Assembly: GCF_000710915.1 (NCBI RefSeq)
Contig: NZ_BAUA01000046.1
Location: 52,299-116,298, forward strand
Reading direction: 5' to 3'
From: Nocardia brasiliensis IFM 10847
GTDB lineage: Bacteria; Actinomycetota; Actinomycetes; Mycobacteriales; Mycobacteriaceae
DNA: 64,000 nt
The notes beneath the pieces are model-generated. The model did not search any database. It worked only from the letters and a program-made list of their open reading frames with translations, and was not told the DNA's origin. Positions 20,758 to 30,198 of this stretch are shown piece by piece; the stretch's first letter is position 1, and the number at the start of each line of letters is the position of its first letter. Position numbers and translations under genes: made by a program.

Positions 20758-22487
20758 CGAACCTCCTCCGCGCTCAGCTGGGATGCGACGATCTCCTGAT
20801 ATTCCTTGCAGTCGCGCATCAGCTGCTCATGGCTGCCGACGCCGGCCATCTCGCCGTCTTCGAGCACCACGATCTGGTCCGCGTCGCGAATGGTCGTGAT
20901 GCGCTGGGCCACGATGATGACCGAGGCGTCCTTGGTCACCGGGCGCAGCGCGTCGCGCAATCGCGCGTCGGTCGCCACGTCGAGCGCGGAAAACGAGTCG
21001 TCGAACAGGTAGACGCGCGGCGCCTTCACCAGCGCCCGCGCGATCGCGAGCCGCTGGCGCTGGCCGCCCGACACCGTGGTGCCACCCTGCGCGATCGGAG
21101 TTTCCAAGCCCTGCGGCATCTCTCGCACGAAGTCGGCGGCCTGCGCGATCTCCAGACAGCGCCACAGTTCCTCGTCGGTGGCATCGGGGTTGCCGTAGCG
21201 CAGATTGCTGGCGACCGTTCCGGAGAACAGGTACGCCTTCTGCGGAATCAACCCGACCTGCGCACGCAGCAGTTCCAGATCGACGTGCCGCACATCGGTG
21301 CCGCCGAGGTACACCGCACCGTCGGTGACGTCCATCAACCGCGGAATGAGGTTGAGCAGCGTGGTCTTACCGGAACCGGTCGAGCCGACGATCGCGGTCG
21401 TGGTGCCCGGTTTCACGTGGAAGCGAATGGCTTTGAGCACCGGCTTCTCCGCGCCCGGGAAGGCGAACTCGGCGAACTGGAATTCGACGTCGGCCGGGTC
21501 ACCCGCGAACGGCTGCGGCAGTTTCGGTGGCACGACCGACGATTCGGTCTCGAGCACCTCGCCGATCCGGTCGGCCGAGACCGCGGCGCGCGGCGCCATC
21601 ATGGCCAGGAACGAGGCCATCATGACGGCCATCAGGATCTGCATGATGTAGGACAGCATCGCGGTGAGCGAGCCGATCTGCATGGTGCCCTCGTCGACGG
21701 CCTTGCCGCCGAACCAGATCACCGCGACCGCGGTCAGGTTGCTGATCAGCATCACCGTCGGGAACATCAACGCCATCAGCCTGCCCACGCGCAGCGCGGT
21801 CTCGGTGAGTTCATTGTTGGCGACGCCGAAACGCCAGGTCTCCTGGCGTTCCCGGACGAAAGCGCGAACCACCCGGATGCCGGTGATCTGTTCGCGCAGT
21901 ACCCGGTTCACCTCGTCGATGCGGGTCTGCATGTCCCGGAAGCCGGGCACCATCCGGCTGATGATGAAGGCCATCGACAGGCCGAGCACCGGCACCGCGA
22001 TGAGCAGCAGCCAGGACAGGCTGAAGTCCTCGCGCAGCGCCATGATGATGCCGCCGATGCACATGATCGGGGCCATCACCAGGATGGTCGCTGACATCGC
22101 GATGAGCAGCTGCACCTGCTGAATGTCGTTGGTGTTGCGGGTGATCAGCGACGGTGCGCCGAACATGCCGACTTCGCGCGCGGAAAAGGTGCCGACCCGG
22201 TGCAGCAGCGCGCCGCGCAGGTCGCGGCCCGCGCTCATCGCCGCCAGCGCGCCGAGATACACCGAGCAGGCCGAGGCGACGATCTGCACGCCGGTAACCG
22301 CGAGCATGCGCAGTCCGGTGCTCCAGATGTAGCCGATATCGCCCTTGGTCACGCCGTTGTCGATGAGGTCGGCGTTGAGGCTCGGTAGATACAGCATCGC
22401 GATCACCGAGATCAACTGCAGCACAACGACCCCGGCCAGCTGCGTGCGATAGGGGGCCAGGTAGGTACGAAGCAGTCGGATCAGCAT
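20754..22487 (-). CDS. ABC exporter half-transporter, ATPase/permease (first gene of pair)
   Basis: 577 residues. Begins directly with the membrane domain (MLIRLLRTYLAPYRTQL), then NBD with Walker A GSTGSGKTT, intact signature VSGGQRQ, and Walker B VYLFDDSFSALD, where the catalytic Glu is Asp. Together with the partner (intact Glu, altered signature) this gives one canonical and one degenerate ATP site, as in heterodimeric exporters such as TM287/288. The ATG at 22487 has no strong ribosome site. A CRP-like palindrome lies 27 bp upstream of it. Confidence 0.9.
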
Positions 22488-22513
22488 GATGGACCGCAGG
22501 TTACCCGGCTGCC

Positions 22514-22527
22514 GTGACGCGCGTCAC
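22514..22527. promoter_or_regulatory. Candidate CRP/GlxR-family site GTGACGCGCGTCAC
   Basis: Perfect 14-bp palindrome; fits the GTGA-N6-TCAC core of CRP-family sites. It is 27 bp upstream of the exporter operon ATG, so binding there would more likely repress than activate. No CRP gene is in the window. Confidence 0.45.
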
Positions 22528-22650
22528 GATGACTCCTGACCAGCATGAATACCCTCCCGTCGGGGCGCTTTTCGCGCCTAAGGTGGTGACGTGCAGCGGC
22601 TATTTCGCTCGTTCTAATCCAGCCGGCGCCGATCCCCGAGTCAGCGGATG

Positions 22651-23172
22651 CTAGGTCTGATTCAGCGGACGCTCTCTGCGCGCCCATGCGCCCGCGTCTT
22701 CGGTGAGCGCATCAATGAACCCAGGCAGCCTATCGTCGGCTATGTCATCGATCGACACGTTTTCCAGTACCGCACGAATATTCACGCGCAGCGCAATCCA
22801 GACCCGTTGTAGAGATTCGGCAGCGCCAGAATAGGTCACGTCCTCCGGACGCTCACCACGCACCGACGCGAGCGGTCCCTCGATCGCGCGGATCACGTCG
22901 GCGATGGAGATCTCCGCAGCCGGGCGGGCCAGCCAGTAGCCGCCGTCGGGCCCGCGCCTGCTGATCACGAGTTCGGCGCGGCGCAGGTCGCTGAGCACGG
23001 TCTCGAGCACCTTGGGCGGGATGCCCTGCGCGGTCGCGATCGCGTCCGCCTTGACGACCGGCGCCGCCGGTACGACGGGGGCGAGCCCGGACGGGGCCTG
23101 ACTCAGCTGCGATGCGCGGGCGATCTCGAGCAACGTCCGCACCGCGTAGTCGACCTTCGCGGTGATGTGCAC
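22651..23172 (-). CDS. Rrf2 family transcriptional regulator without iron-sulfur cysteines
   Basis: 173 residues from GTG 23172, with AGGAGT 5-6 nt upstream. Rrf2 winged-helix features: HITAKVDYAVRTLLEIA at the N-terminus, IPPKVLETVLSDLRRAELVISRRGPDGGYWLARPAAEIS (recognition helix and wing), then DVIRAIEGPLASVRG. Iron-sulfur members carry three Cys in the C-terminal region; this protein has no Cys at all, so it must sense something else or simply bind DNA. Downstream of the TetR gene on the same strand with 46 bp between; upstream of the exporter operon by 160 bp, which makes the exporter a possible target. Confidence 0.85.
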   Translation of the reverse strand: MHITAKVDYAVRTLLEIARASQLSQAPSGLAPVVPAAPVVKADAIATAQGIPPKVLETVLSDLRRAELVISRRGPDGGYWLARPAAEISIADVIRAIEGPLASVRGERPEDVTYSGAAESLQRVWIALRVNIRAVLENVSIDDIADDRLPGFIDALTEDAGAWARRERPLNQT

Positions 23173-23218
23173 AGCGACTCCTGGCGATGTACGGCGTTTC
23201 CGGTCAAGTAGCTGCAAT

Positions 23219-23812
23219 CTACGCGCAATCTCGCGCGGTGAGTACGCACGTCGCCGCGTCCAGCAACGTGGCTTCCACCAGGCCGTCGTCGGCGCCGGGC
23301 GCGAACTCCTTGGACATCAACGCGACCCCGAGCATCGCGAGCGCCGCGCTGGCGCGCAGCTTGGCTTCGTCGGTCGGGTCCGGACCGGCCAGCCATTCGC
23401 GCAGCGCCTGGTCGTCGTCGACGAGATCGGGATGCCGGTCGGCGACCGCGTTGACGATCGTCACGGTGTCGCGCAGCACCAGCGCGCCGGCGTCGCGGTG
23501 CGACACCATGCCGCGCAGGTAGTTCCGCAGCACGTCCCGAATGGTGTCCGGGTCGTGCGGTCGCTGCTCGATGTCGACCACGACCGAGCGCAGGTGGTCG
23601 ATGATCGGATCGATGATGGCGTGCAGCAATTCGAGCTTGGAAGCGTAGTGATAGTAGAGCGATGCCTTTGTGATTCCCACCGCATCGGCGACCTCACGCA
23701 GACTCGTCTGCTCGAATCCTTTGTCGCCGAATAGCTTCACCGCGGCATCGCGGATCGCGGATTTAGTGCCCCGACCAGCGACAATGCCGTCGGGGGTGGA
23801 ACGGGCAGCCAT
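23219..23812 (-). CDS. TetR family repressor, probable regulator of the mmpL pair
   Basis: 197 residues. N-terminal HTH of the TetR type: SAIRDAAVKLFGDKGFEQTSLREVADAVGITKASLYYHYASKLELL at about 18-63, followed by a variable helical ligand-binding part. It is divergent from the first mmpL gene, and a 24-bp inverted repeat typical of TetR operators lies between the two starts. The simplest model is that it represses itself and the mmpL genes until a lipid or drug ligand binds. Confidence 0.9.
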   Translation of the reverse strand: MAARSTPDGIVAGRGTKSAIRDAAVKLFGDKGFEQTSLREVADAVGITKASLYYHYASKLELLHAIIDPIIDHLRSVVVDIEQRPHDPDTIRDVLRNYLRGMVSHRDAGALVLRDTVTIVNAVADRHPDLVDDDQALREWLAGPDPTDEAKLRASAALAMLGVALMSKEFAPGADDGLVEATLLDAATCVLTARDCA

Positions 23813-23894
23813 CGGATGATCCTCTCACCACTAGTGCGCCGGGCTAACCATGCCGGAGAAATTGAGGTTGTACCTCCGCTTATCGCTCGGATAG

Positions 23895-23918
23895 TCTACC
23901 TACCGCACGGTAGGCAGA
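23895..23918. promoter_or_regulatory. TetR-type operator TCTACCTACCG-CA-CGGTAGGCAGA
   Basis: 24-bp inverted repeat, arms match at 10 of 11 positions; the inner CCTACCG-CA-CGGTAGG is perfect. Located between the divergent TetR (start 23812) and mmpL (start 24014) genes, about 96 bp before the latter. The TACCG/CGGTA core is characteristic of many TetR operators. Confidence 0.75.
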
Positions 23919-24013
23919 AAGCGTCAGTGGAGGCGGGGACGGCAGGGCAACCCCGCGAGTAGCTGTCTCCGGCTCTGAATTCATCACGCCTCAGCACCGC
24001 TAGGAGACCCTTC

Positions 24014-26308
24014 GTGTCCGTGTATCTATACAGATGGGGGAAGTTCGCCTTCCGCCGGAAATGGATCGTGCTACCTGTCTGGCTGCTGCTGTTCTTGCTG
24101 CTCGGCGGCCTCGGCGCGCAGTTGAGCAAGCCGATGAGCAATGACTTCAGCATGCCGGATCTGCCCTCGGCACGCGCCAACGACATTCTGGACAAGCACT
24201 TTCCGGGCGCTTCGGCCGCCTTCAAATTCGACGCGGTCACCGGCACCTATGTGATCGGCGCGCCCGCGGGACAGAAACTCACCGACCCGGCCAACCGCGC
24301 CGCGCTCGACGCGTTCATCGCCAAGCTCGGCGAACTCGACATCGTCGATCACAGCAAGCCGGTCATGAATCCGGTCGAGGCGGCCGAGAAGATGGGCTGC
24401 CTGGCCAACCCCGACCCCGCGACCTGCAGCGGCGCACCGCTGAACGTGCTCAGCAAGACCGCGCCCGACTCGGTCGCGGTGCTGAACGTGCCGTTCACCA
24501 TCAAGAAGTTCACCGACGTCACCGACAAGGAGCGCGACGCCGCGTACGCCGTGGCCTCCGACGCGCGCAATGCCGGGCTCGATGTCGAGATGAGCGGCTC
24601 GATCGCGATGAAGCAGCAGGCGCCCAGCGGCAAGTCCGAGATGATCGGCATGGGCGTGGCGCTGATCGTGATGATCGTGGCGTTCGGTGCGATCGTCGCC
24701 GCCTTCGTGCCGATCGTGACCGCGATCGTGGGCCTCGGTGCGGCCACCTCGCTGATCATGCTGGGCACCTCGGCGATCGAGATCCCGAGCTTCACCACCT
24801 TCCTCGCCTCGATGATCGGCATCGCGCTGTCCATCGACTACGCGCTGTTCATCGTCTCCCGTTACAAACACGAACTCGCAGTACAGGATTCGCCCGAAGA
24901 AGCCGCGGGCACGGCGCTCGGCACCGCGGGTTCGGCGGTGGTGTTCGCCGGCCTGACGGTGATCATCGCGCTCGCCGGGTTGAGCATCGTCGGCGTGCAG
25001 TTCCTGACCTTCATGGGTCTGGGTGGCGCCATCGCCGCCGGCTTCGCGGTGCTCACCGCGATCACGCTGATGCCCGCGCTGCTCGGCGCGTTCGGCCGGT
25101 TCCTGTTCAAACCGAAGCTGCCGCTCGTCGCCAAGCACGACCCCGAAGACGACAACTCGGTCACCATGGGCATGCGCTTCGGCCGGTTGATCGGCAAGGC
25201 GCCGTGGGTCGCGTTGATCCTGAGCGTCGTGGTGCTCGGTGCGCTCGCCGCACCGGCCGCCGGACTGAACCTCGGCCTGCCCGGTGACGACAGCCAGCCG
25301 AAGACCTCGACCATCCGCAAGGCCTACGAGCTGCGTACCGCCGGGTTCGGCGAGGGCAGCAACGGCGTGCTGAACGTGGCGGCCGACCTGTCCGACGTGC
25401 CGGTCGAGGTCCGCGAGACCGCGGTCAAGGCGTTGCGGGACAAGCTCGCCGCCTACCCGGGCATGGACTACGTGACCGCACCGAAGTGGAGCGAGGACAA
25501 ACAGGGCGTGCTGCTCGACGGCGTGCCGAAGTCCGGTCCGAACAACCAGGCCACCAAGGATCTGGTCAGCGACGCCCGCGACGCGGAAGCACAGCTGAAA
25601 GCCGAATTCGGGGTGGAGTACGGCATCACGGGCAGCACGGCGATCTACGCCGATGTCGACCACGTGCTGCTCGGCAAGATCGTGCCGTACCTGGCGATCG
25701 TCGCCGGCGCCGCGTTCGTGCTGCTGATCCTGGTGTTCCGCTCGATCCTGGTGCCGCTGACCGCGGCGCTCGGCTTCCTGCTCTCGATGGCGGCCACCTT
25801 CGGCGCCACGGTGCTGATCTTCCAGCAGGGCAAGTTCGGCCTGATCGAGGACCCGCATCCGCTGGTCAGCTTCCTGCCGATCATGTTGATCGGCTTGGTG
25901 TTCGGCCTCGCGATGGACTACCAGGTGTTCCTGGTGACCCGCATGCGCGAGGAGTTCGTCAAGGGCAAGTCCCCGACCGAGGCGGTCGTCGCCGGTTACC
26001 ACCACGGTGCCCGCGTGGTGACCTCGGCCGCGGTCATCATGATCTCGGTGTTCGGCTCGTTCCTGCTGGAAACCGACGTGACGGCGAAGTCGTTCGGCTT
26101 CGCGCTGGCGGCCGGCGTGCTGTTCGACGCCTTCATCGTCCGGATGATCCTGATCCCGTCGCTGCTGGTGCTGATGGGCAAGTGGGGCTGGTGGATGCCG
26201 AAGTGGCTGGACCGGATCCTGCCCGATATCGACGTGGAGGGTACGAAGCTGCGCGAACTGCAGCAGCGCTCGGCCGTCCCGGCGAAGGAACCGGTCGCCG
26301 TCAGCTGA
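24014..26308 (+). CDS. MmpL family (RND) transporter, copy 1
   Basis: 764 residues from GTG 24014, with CTAGGAG ribosome site. MMPL proteins export cell-envelope lipids or siderophores using the proton gradient. About 12 membrane helices in two halves, each with a large outer loop. The proton-relay Asp-Tyr pairs are present in both halves: GIALSIDYALFIVSRYKHE and FGLAMDYQVFLVTRMREE. N-terminus SVYLYRWGKFAFR is nearly the same as in the next gene. The two copies are highly similar over full length and are a recent tandem duplication. Controlled probably by the divergent TetR gene. Confidence 0.92.
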   Translation: MSVYLYRWGKFAFRRKWIVLPVWLLLFLLLGGLGAQLSKPMSNDFSMPDLPSARANDILDKHFPGASAAFKFDAVTGTYVIGAPAGQKLTDPANRAALDAFIAKLGELDIVDHSKPVMNPVEAAEKMGCLANPDPATCSGAPLNVLSKTAPDSVAVLNVPFTIKKFTDVTDKERDAAYAVASDARNAGLDVEMSGSIAMKQQAPSGKSEMIGMGVALIVMIVAFGAIVAAFVPIVTAIVGLGAATSLIMLGTSAIEIPSFTTFLASMIGIALSIDYALFIVSRYKHELAVQDSPEEAAGTALGTAGSAVVFAGLTVIIALAGLSIVGVQFLTFMGLGGAIAAGFAVLTAITLMPALLGAFGRFLFKPKLPLVAKHDPEDDNSVTMGMRFGRLIGKAPWVALILSVVVLGALAAPAAGLNLGLPGDDSQPKTSTIRKAYELRTAGFGEGSNGVLNVAADLSDVPVEVRETAVKALRDKLAAYPGMDYVTAPKWSEDKQGVLLDGVPKSGPNNQATKDLVSDARDAEAQLKAEFGVEYGITGSTAIYADVDHVLLGKIVPYLAIVAGAAFVLLILVFRSILVPLTAALGFLLSMAATFGATVLIFQQGKFGLIEDPHPLVSFLPIMLIGLVFGLAMDYQVFLVTRMREEFVKGKSPTEAVVAGYHHGARVVTSAAVIMISVFGSFLLETDVTAKSFGFALAAGVLFDAFIVRMILIPSLLVLMGKWGWWMPKWLDRILPDIDVEGTKLRELQQRSAVPAKEPVAVS

Positions 26309-26320
26309 CCTGGCCCGATT

Positions 26321-26353
26321 CGGCCCCGCATGCGAATTTCGCGTGCGGGGCCG
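26321..26353 (+). terminator. Intrinsic-like terminator after mmpL copy 1
   Basis: Stem CGGCCCCGCATGCG / CGCGTGCGGGGCCG (13 of 14 pairs), loop AATTT, 12 bp after the stop codon. It suggests that the second mmpL gene has at least partly separate transcription. Confidence 0.7.
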
Positions 26354-26510
26354 AGTCATATCCAGCGCCGGTTCTTGATCTTGTGACTGGTCCGCAGCAG
26401 ACTCAGAAGAAGTTCGACTCTCCAGCTCGGTAGTTCCGCGGGCGCTGTCGGCCCGCGCGCTTGTCGCTCGATCCGATCCGGCACGACCCGATCACCGCGA
26501 GGAGAACCCT

Positions 26511-28805
26511 GTGTCCGTGTATCTATACCGGTGGGGAAAGTTCGCCTTCCGGCACAAGTGGCTGGTACTGCCCATCTGGATCGCCCTGTTCCTGGTGCTC
26601 GGCGGGCTCGGCACCCAGCTGAAGGAGCCGATGAGCGACGACTTCAGCATGCCGAACCTGCCCTCGGAACGGGCGACGCAGATTCTCGACCAGCACTTCC
26701 CCGGCATGTCGGCGGCCTTCAAATTCGACGCCGTCACGGGAACCTACGTGATCGGCGCACCACCCGGGCAGAAGCTCACCGACCCGGTCAATCGGCAGTC
26801 CATCGACGCGCTGCTGGACAAGCTGAACCAACTCGACATCGTCGACCACAGCAAGCCGATCACCAATCCGATCACGGCCACCGAGCAGCTGGGCTGCCTG
26901 GTCGCCCAGCCGGACCCGGCCAAATGCAGCGGCGCCCCGTTGAACGTGCTCAACAAGACCGAGCCCGAGACCGTCGCCTTCTTCAGCGTCCCGTTCACCA
27001 TCAAGGAATTCACCGAGATCACCGCCGACAATCGCAAGGCGGCCTACGACGTGGCCGATCAGGCGCGCGCCGCCGGGTTGACGGTGGAGCTGAGCGGCAC
27101 GATCGCGATGGAGCAGCAGGCGCCCAGCGGCAAGTCCGAACTCATCGGCATGGCCGTGGCGCTGGTCGTGATGATCGTGGCGTTCGGCGCGATCGTCGCC
27201 GCCTTCGTGCCGATCATCACCGCGATCGTCGGGCTCAGCGCCGCCACCTCGCTGATCTTCCTCGGCACCGCGTTCCTGTCGATCCCGAGCTTCACCACCT
27301 TCCTCGCCTCGATGATCGGCATCGCGCTGTCCATCGACTACGCGCTGTTCATCGTCTCGCGCTACAAACACGAACTCGCAGTACAGGATTCACCCGAAGA
27401 AGCGGCCGGAACCGCACTCGGCACCGCCGGATCAGCGGTGGTGTTCGCCGGGCTGACGGTCATCATCGCCTTGGTCGGGCTGGCCATCGTCGGCGTTCGA
27501 TTCCTGACCTTCATGGGTCTCGGCGGCGCGGTCGCCGCCGGGTTCGCGGTGCTCACCGCGATCACGCTGATGCCCGCGCTGCTCGGCGCGTTCGGCCGGT
27601 TCCTGTTCAAGCCGAAGCTGCCGCTCATCGCCCAGCACGACCCGGAAGACGACGACTCGGTCACCAACGGCATGCGCTTCGCCCAGCTCATCGGCAAGGC
27701 GCCCGCGGTGGCGCTGATCCTGAGCGTGGTGGTGCTCGGCCTGCTCGCCCTGCCCGCGGTGCACATGAATCTCGGGCTCCCCGGCGAGGACAGCATGCCG
27801 AAGACCTCGACCGTCCGGAAGGCCTACGAGCTGCGCACGTCCGGGTTCGGCGAGGGCAGCAACGGCGTACTGCAGATCGCGGTCGATCTCACCGGCGTGG
27901 CACCGGACAGGCGCACCGACGCGTTGAACTCGTTGCGCTCGGAGCTGACCTCGTATCCGGATATGGACTACGTGACCGAACCGCAGCTGAGCCAGGACGG
28001 GCAGGGCGCGCTGATCAACGGCGTACCCAAGTCGGGCCCGAACGACCAGACCACCAAGGACCTGGTCCGGGACGCGCGCGACGCCGAGGGCAGGCTCGAT
28101 GCCGAATACGGGATGAAGTACGGCATCACCGGGACCACCGCGATCTACGCCGATATCGACCATGTGCTGCTCAGCAAGATCGTGCCGTACATGGCCATTG
28201 TCGCGGGCGCGGCGTTCGTGCTGCTGATCCTGGTCTTCCGCTCGATCCTGGTGCCGCTCACCGGCGCGCTGGGGTTCCTGCTCTCCATGGCGGCCACCTT
28301 CGGTGCGACCGTGCTGATCTTCCAGGAGGGCAAGCTCGGCCTGATCCAGGACCCGCGGGCGATCGTCAGCTTCCTGCCGATCATGTTGATCGGCTTGGTG
28401 TTCGGACTCGCGATGGACTACCAGGTGTTCCTGGTGACCCGGATGCGCGAGGAATACGTGCACGGCAAGCCGCCCAAGGAGGCGATGATCAGCGGCTACC
28501 ACCACGGCGCGCGGGTGGTCACCTCCGCCGCGATCATCATGATCTCGGTGTTCGGCTCGTTCCTGCTGGAGGCCGATGTCACCGCGAAGATGATGGGTTT
28601 CGCGCTCGCGGCGGGCGTGCTGTTCGACGCGTTCCTGGTCCGGATGGTGCTGATTCCGTCGCTGCTCGCGTTGCTGGGCAAGTGGGCGTGGTGGATGCCG
28701 GCCTGGCTGGACAAGATCGTGCCGGATATCGATGTGGAAGGCGCCAAACTGTTCGCGTTACGCGGGCAAGAGCACCCGAGCACCACGAAACAGCCGGTCG
28801 GCTGA
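26511..28805 (+). CDS. MmpL family (RND) transporter, copy 2
   Basis: 764 residues, exactly the length of copy 1, from GTG 26511 with GCGAGGAG upstream. Same topology and Asp-Tyr pairs (GIALSIDYALFIVSRY, FGLAMDYQVFLVTRMREE). Long stretches around the helices are identical in protein and nearly so in DNA, while the outer loops (for example residues 130-180 and 440-510) differ more. That pattern suggests that substrate or partner recognition has diverged after duplication. A 200-bp spacer with a terminator separates it from copy 1; no second operator of the TACCG type is visible before it. Confidence 0.92.
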   Translation: MSVYLYRWGKFAFRHKWLVLPIWIALFLVLGGLGTQLKEPMSDDFSMPNLPSERATQILDQHFPGMSAAFKFDAVTGTYVIGAPPGQKLTDPVNRQSIDALLDKLNQLDIVDHSKPITNPITATEQLGCLVAQPDPAKCSGAPLNVLNKTEPETVAFFSVPFTIKEFTEITADNRKAAYDVADQARAAGLTVELSGTIAMEQQAPSGKSELIGMAVALVVMIVAFGAIVAAFVPIITAIVGLSAATSLIFLGTAFLSIPSFTTFLASMIGIALSIDYALFIVSRYKHELAVQDSPEEAAGTALGTAGSAVVFAGLTVIIALVGLAIVGVRFLTFMGLGGAVAAGFAVLTAITLMPALLGAFGRFLFKPKLPLIAQHDPEDDDSVTNGMRFAQLIGKAPAVALILSVVVLGLLALPAVHMNLGLPGEDSMPKTSTVRKAYELRTSGFGEGSNGVLQIAVDLTGVAPDRRTDALNSLRSELTSYPDMDYVTEPQLSQDGQGALINGVPKSGPNDQTTKDLVRDARDAEGRLDAEYGMKYGITGTTAIYADIDHVLLSKIVPYMAIVAGAAFVLLILVFRSILVPLTGALGFLLSMAATFGATVLIFQEGKLGLIQDPRAIVSFLPIMLIGLVFGLAMDYQVFLVTRMREEYVHGKPPKEAMISGYHHGARVVTSAAIIMISVFGSFLLEADVTAKMMGFALAAGVLFDAFLVRMVLIPSLLALLGKWAWWMPAWLDKIVPDIDVEGAKLFALRGQEHPSTTKQPVG

Positions 28806-28817
28806 TCGATCCGAAAC

Positions 28818-28848
28818 GCGCCCCCATCCGCGCACCGGGTGGGGGCGC
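28818..28848. terminator. Hairpin terminator between convergent genes
   Basis: GCGCCCCCATCCG / CGGGTGGGGGCGC, 12 of 13 pairs, loop CGCAC; between mmpL copy 2 and the first small membrane protein gene. Confidence 0.7.
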
Positions 28849-28857
28849 GCCGGCGCG

Positions 28858-29121
28858 CTACTGACTGGGTTCGGGCAGGACGCAGTCCGACACCTTCGGA
28901 TTCACGCCGAAGTAGTTGAGCGGGCCGGCGATGGTGGTGACGGCGATCGTGCCCCAGCCCGCGCAATTCGTCGGGCCACTCTGGAAATAGTGGCGCTGGC
29001 CCGCGGCCAGCAGGCCGATGACCAACCAGATGAGCAACAGCGTGCTGAACAGGCGAGTACCCGTACGACGGGAGCCCCGTGTACGGATATCGCGGGTGTC
29101 GCGGGTGTCTCGGTCGCGCAT
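28858..29121 (-). CDS. Small membrane protein, GQRHYF/NCAG/AGPLNY family, copy 1
   Basis: 87 residues from ATG 29121, with GGAAGGAAG upstream. An N-terminal Arg/Asp-Thr repeat (RDRDTRDTRDIRTRGSRR) precedes one membrane segment (LFSTLLLIWLVIGLLAAGQ). The C-terminal 45 residues carry RHYFQSGPTNCAGWGTIAV, AGPLNYFGVNPKVSDC. Two Cys in the external part could form a disulfide. Two shorter paralogues follow on the same strand. No known domain recognised; function unknown. Confidence 0.75.
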   Translation of the reverse strand: MRDRDTRDTRDIRTRGSRRTGTRLFSTLLLIWLVIGLLAAGQRHYFQSGPTNCAGWGTIAVTTIAGPLNYFGVNPKVSDCVLPEPSQ

Positions 29122-29189
29122 GGCATCGCTTCCTTCCGTGCTCCCCACCTGGAGATACCCGGGCGCGACCCACTTATGCTGGGCTTTTC

Positions 29190-29390
29190 CTATTGACTCG
29201 GCTGCGGCACGTTGCAGTCGGGCACCTTCGGGTTCACCCCGACGTAGTTGAGCGGGCCCGCGAGCACGGTGAGCGCTATGTTGCCGAAGCCCGCACAGTT
29301 GATCGGGCCGCTGTCGAAGTAATGGCGCTGGCCCGCGGCGATCACGCCGATCACGAACCAGAGCACGACGATCACGCTTCCAAGTCTCAT
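29190..29390 (-). CDS. Small membrane protein, GQRHYF/NCAG/AGPLNY family, copy 2
   Basis: 66 residues, ATG 29390. One membrane segment (SVIVVLWFVIGVIAAGQ) directly at the N-terminus, then RHYFDSGPINCAGFG, LAGPLNYVGVNPKVPDCNVP. It shares the two Cys and the whole motif order with its neighbours and lacks the Arg/Asp-rich leader of copy 1. Same strand, 68 bp upstream of copy 1. The DNA of the C-terminal parts is still recognisably similar among copies, indicating tandem duplication. Confidence 0.7.
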   Translation of the reverse strand: MRLGSVIVVLWFVIGVIAAGQRHYFDSGPINCAGFGNIALTVLAGPLNYVGVNPKVPDCNVPQPSQ

Positions 29391-29580
29391 TACTGCCTCG
29401 TTCGTCGGCGCATCTCGAGCAACGTCATTATCTGGTGGTCGGCCGCGACGCGCCCAACACGACAGGACGGTCTGTTGTGTCGCCGAGACGCGGCCGACCT
29501 CGCACCCGGAGACCGGATGCGAGGTCGTCGCCGCAGGGTCCGGCCGGTGCGCGCCGGCTCAGTGGATCACGGTCGGTGGA

Positions 29581-29781
29581 TTACGGACTCGGTTGCGGCA
29601 CATTGCAATCGTCGACCTTCGGGTTCACGCCCATGTAGTTGAGCGGGCCCGCGATCACCGTGACCGCGATCGTGCCGAAGCCCGCGCAGTTCACCGGGCC
29701 GCTGTCGAAGTAGTCCCGCTGGGCCGCGGCGATGACGCCGATCAGCAACCAGATCAAGACAATAATGCTTCCGATTCTCAT
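29581..29781 (-). CDS. Small membrane protein, GQRHYF/NCAG/AGPLNY family, copy 3
   Basis: 66 residues from ATG 29781 (MRIGSIIVLIWLLIGVI); ATG 29796 is an upstream alternative. After the membrane segment: AQRDYFDSGPVNCAGFGTIAV, AGPLNYMGVNPKVDDCNVPQPSP. It is closest to copy 2 (same length and N-terminus MRxGSxIV). The three genes are separated by 68 and 190 bp spacers that look non-coding. Conservation of the external half over the membrane half points to an external binding or structural role. Confidence 0.7.
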   Translation of the reverse strand: MRIGSIIVLIWLLIGVIAAAQRDYFDSGPVNCAGFGTIAVTVIAGPLNYMGVNPKVDDCNVPQPSP

Positions 29782-30198
29782 ATTTCTCTCGCTCATCGGT
29801 CTCGAGCGGACAGTTCGACGGCGCATACGGCATCTCGTCCTTCCCGCAACTTGCTACCCGGCGTATACCCCGGTTCGCCCGAAATATCCGCTCCGCCCGA
29901 ACTATTGCTCGCCGGCTCGATCCCGCAGGCGCGTCCCGCCTTTCGGCGCAGGTCAGCGGGGGTTCAGGCGCGGCGATCCGGTGACGGGGGAACACGCATG
30001 GCACGCGGTTCCACGCGGCAGCAGGATGCGGCGCCGGGGCCGTCGCACCCCTGTGCCGGACCCTTTCAGCAGGGCGCGCCACCGCCGCGCGGCGTCGACC
30101 TGGACGGGCACACCGTCGTGCTGCGACCGAATCCGCCAAAAGACAGGTGACTTTTCCATAGCGGGCCGCACCGCGCACCGATCGATGAGAATGAGTCG
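29782..30198. other. Gap of about 0.4 kb between divergent genes
   Basis: Holds the promoter region for copy 3 of the small membrane proteins and for the AhpD-like pair. A 50-codon frame at 29998-30150 has a GGGGGAA box but no recognisable content and is not called. Confidence 0.4.

Noticed and set aside
24071..26359. A 762-codon open frame on the minus strand opposite mmpL copy 1 (and similar long ones opposite other genes)
   Set aside because: Arg/His/Asp-rich composition without motifs; typical antisense shadow of a high-GC gene. The plus-strand MmpL is unmistakable.
29998..30150. A 50-codon frame (MARGSTRQQDAAPGPSHPCA...) with a GGGGGAA box
   Set aside because: No domain, no neighbour logic, and only moderate third-position GC; could be chance.
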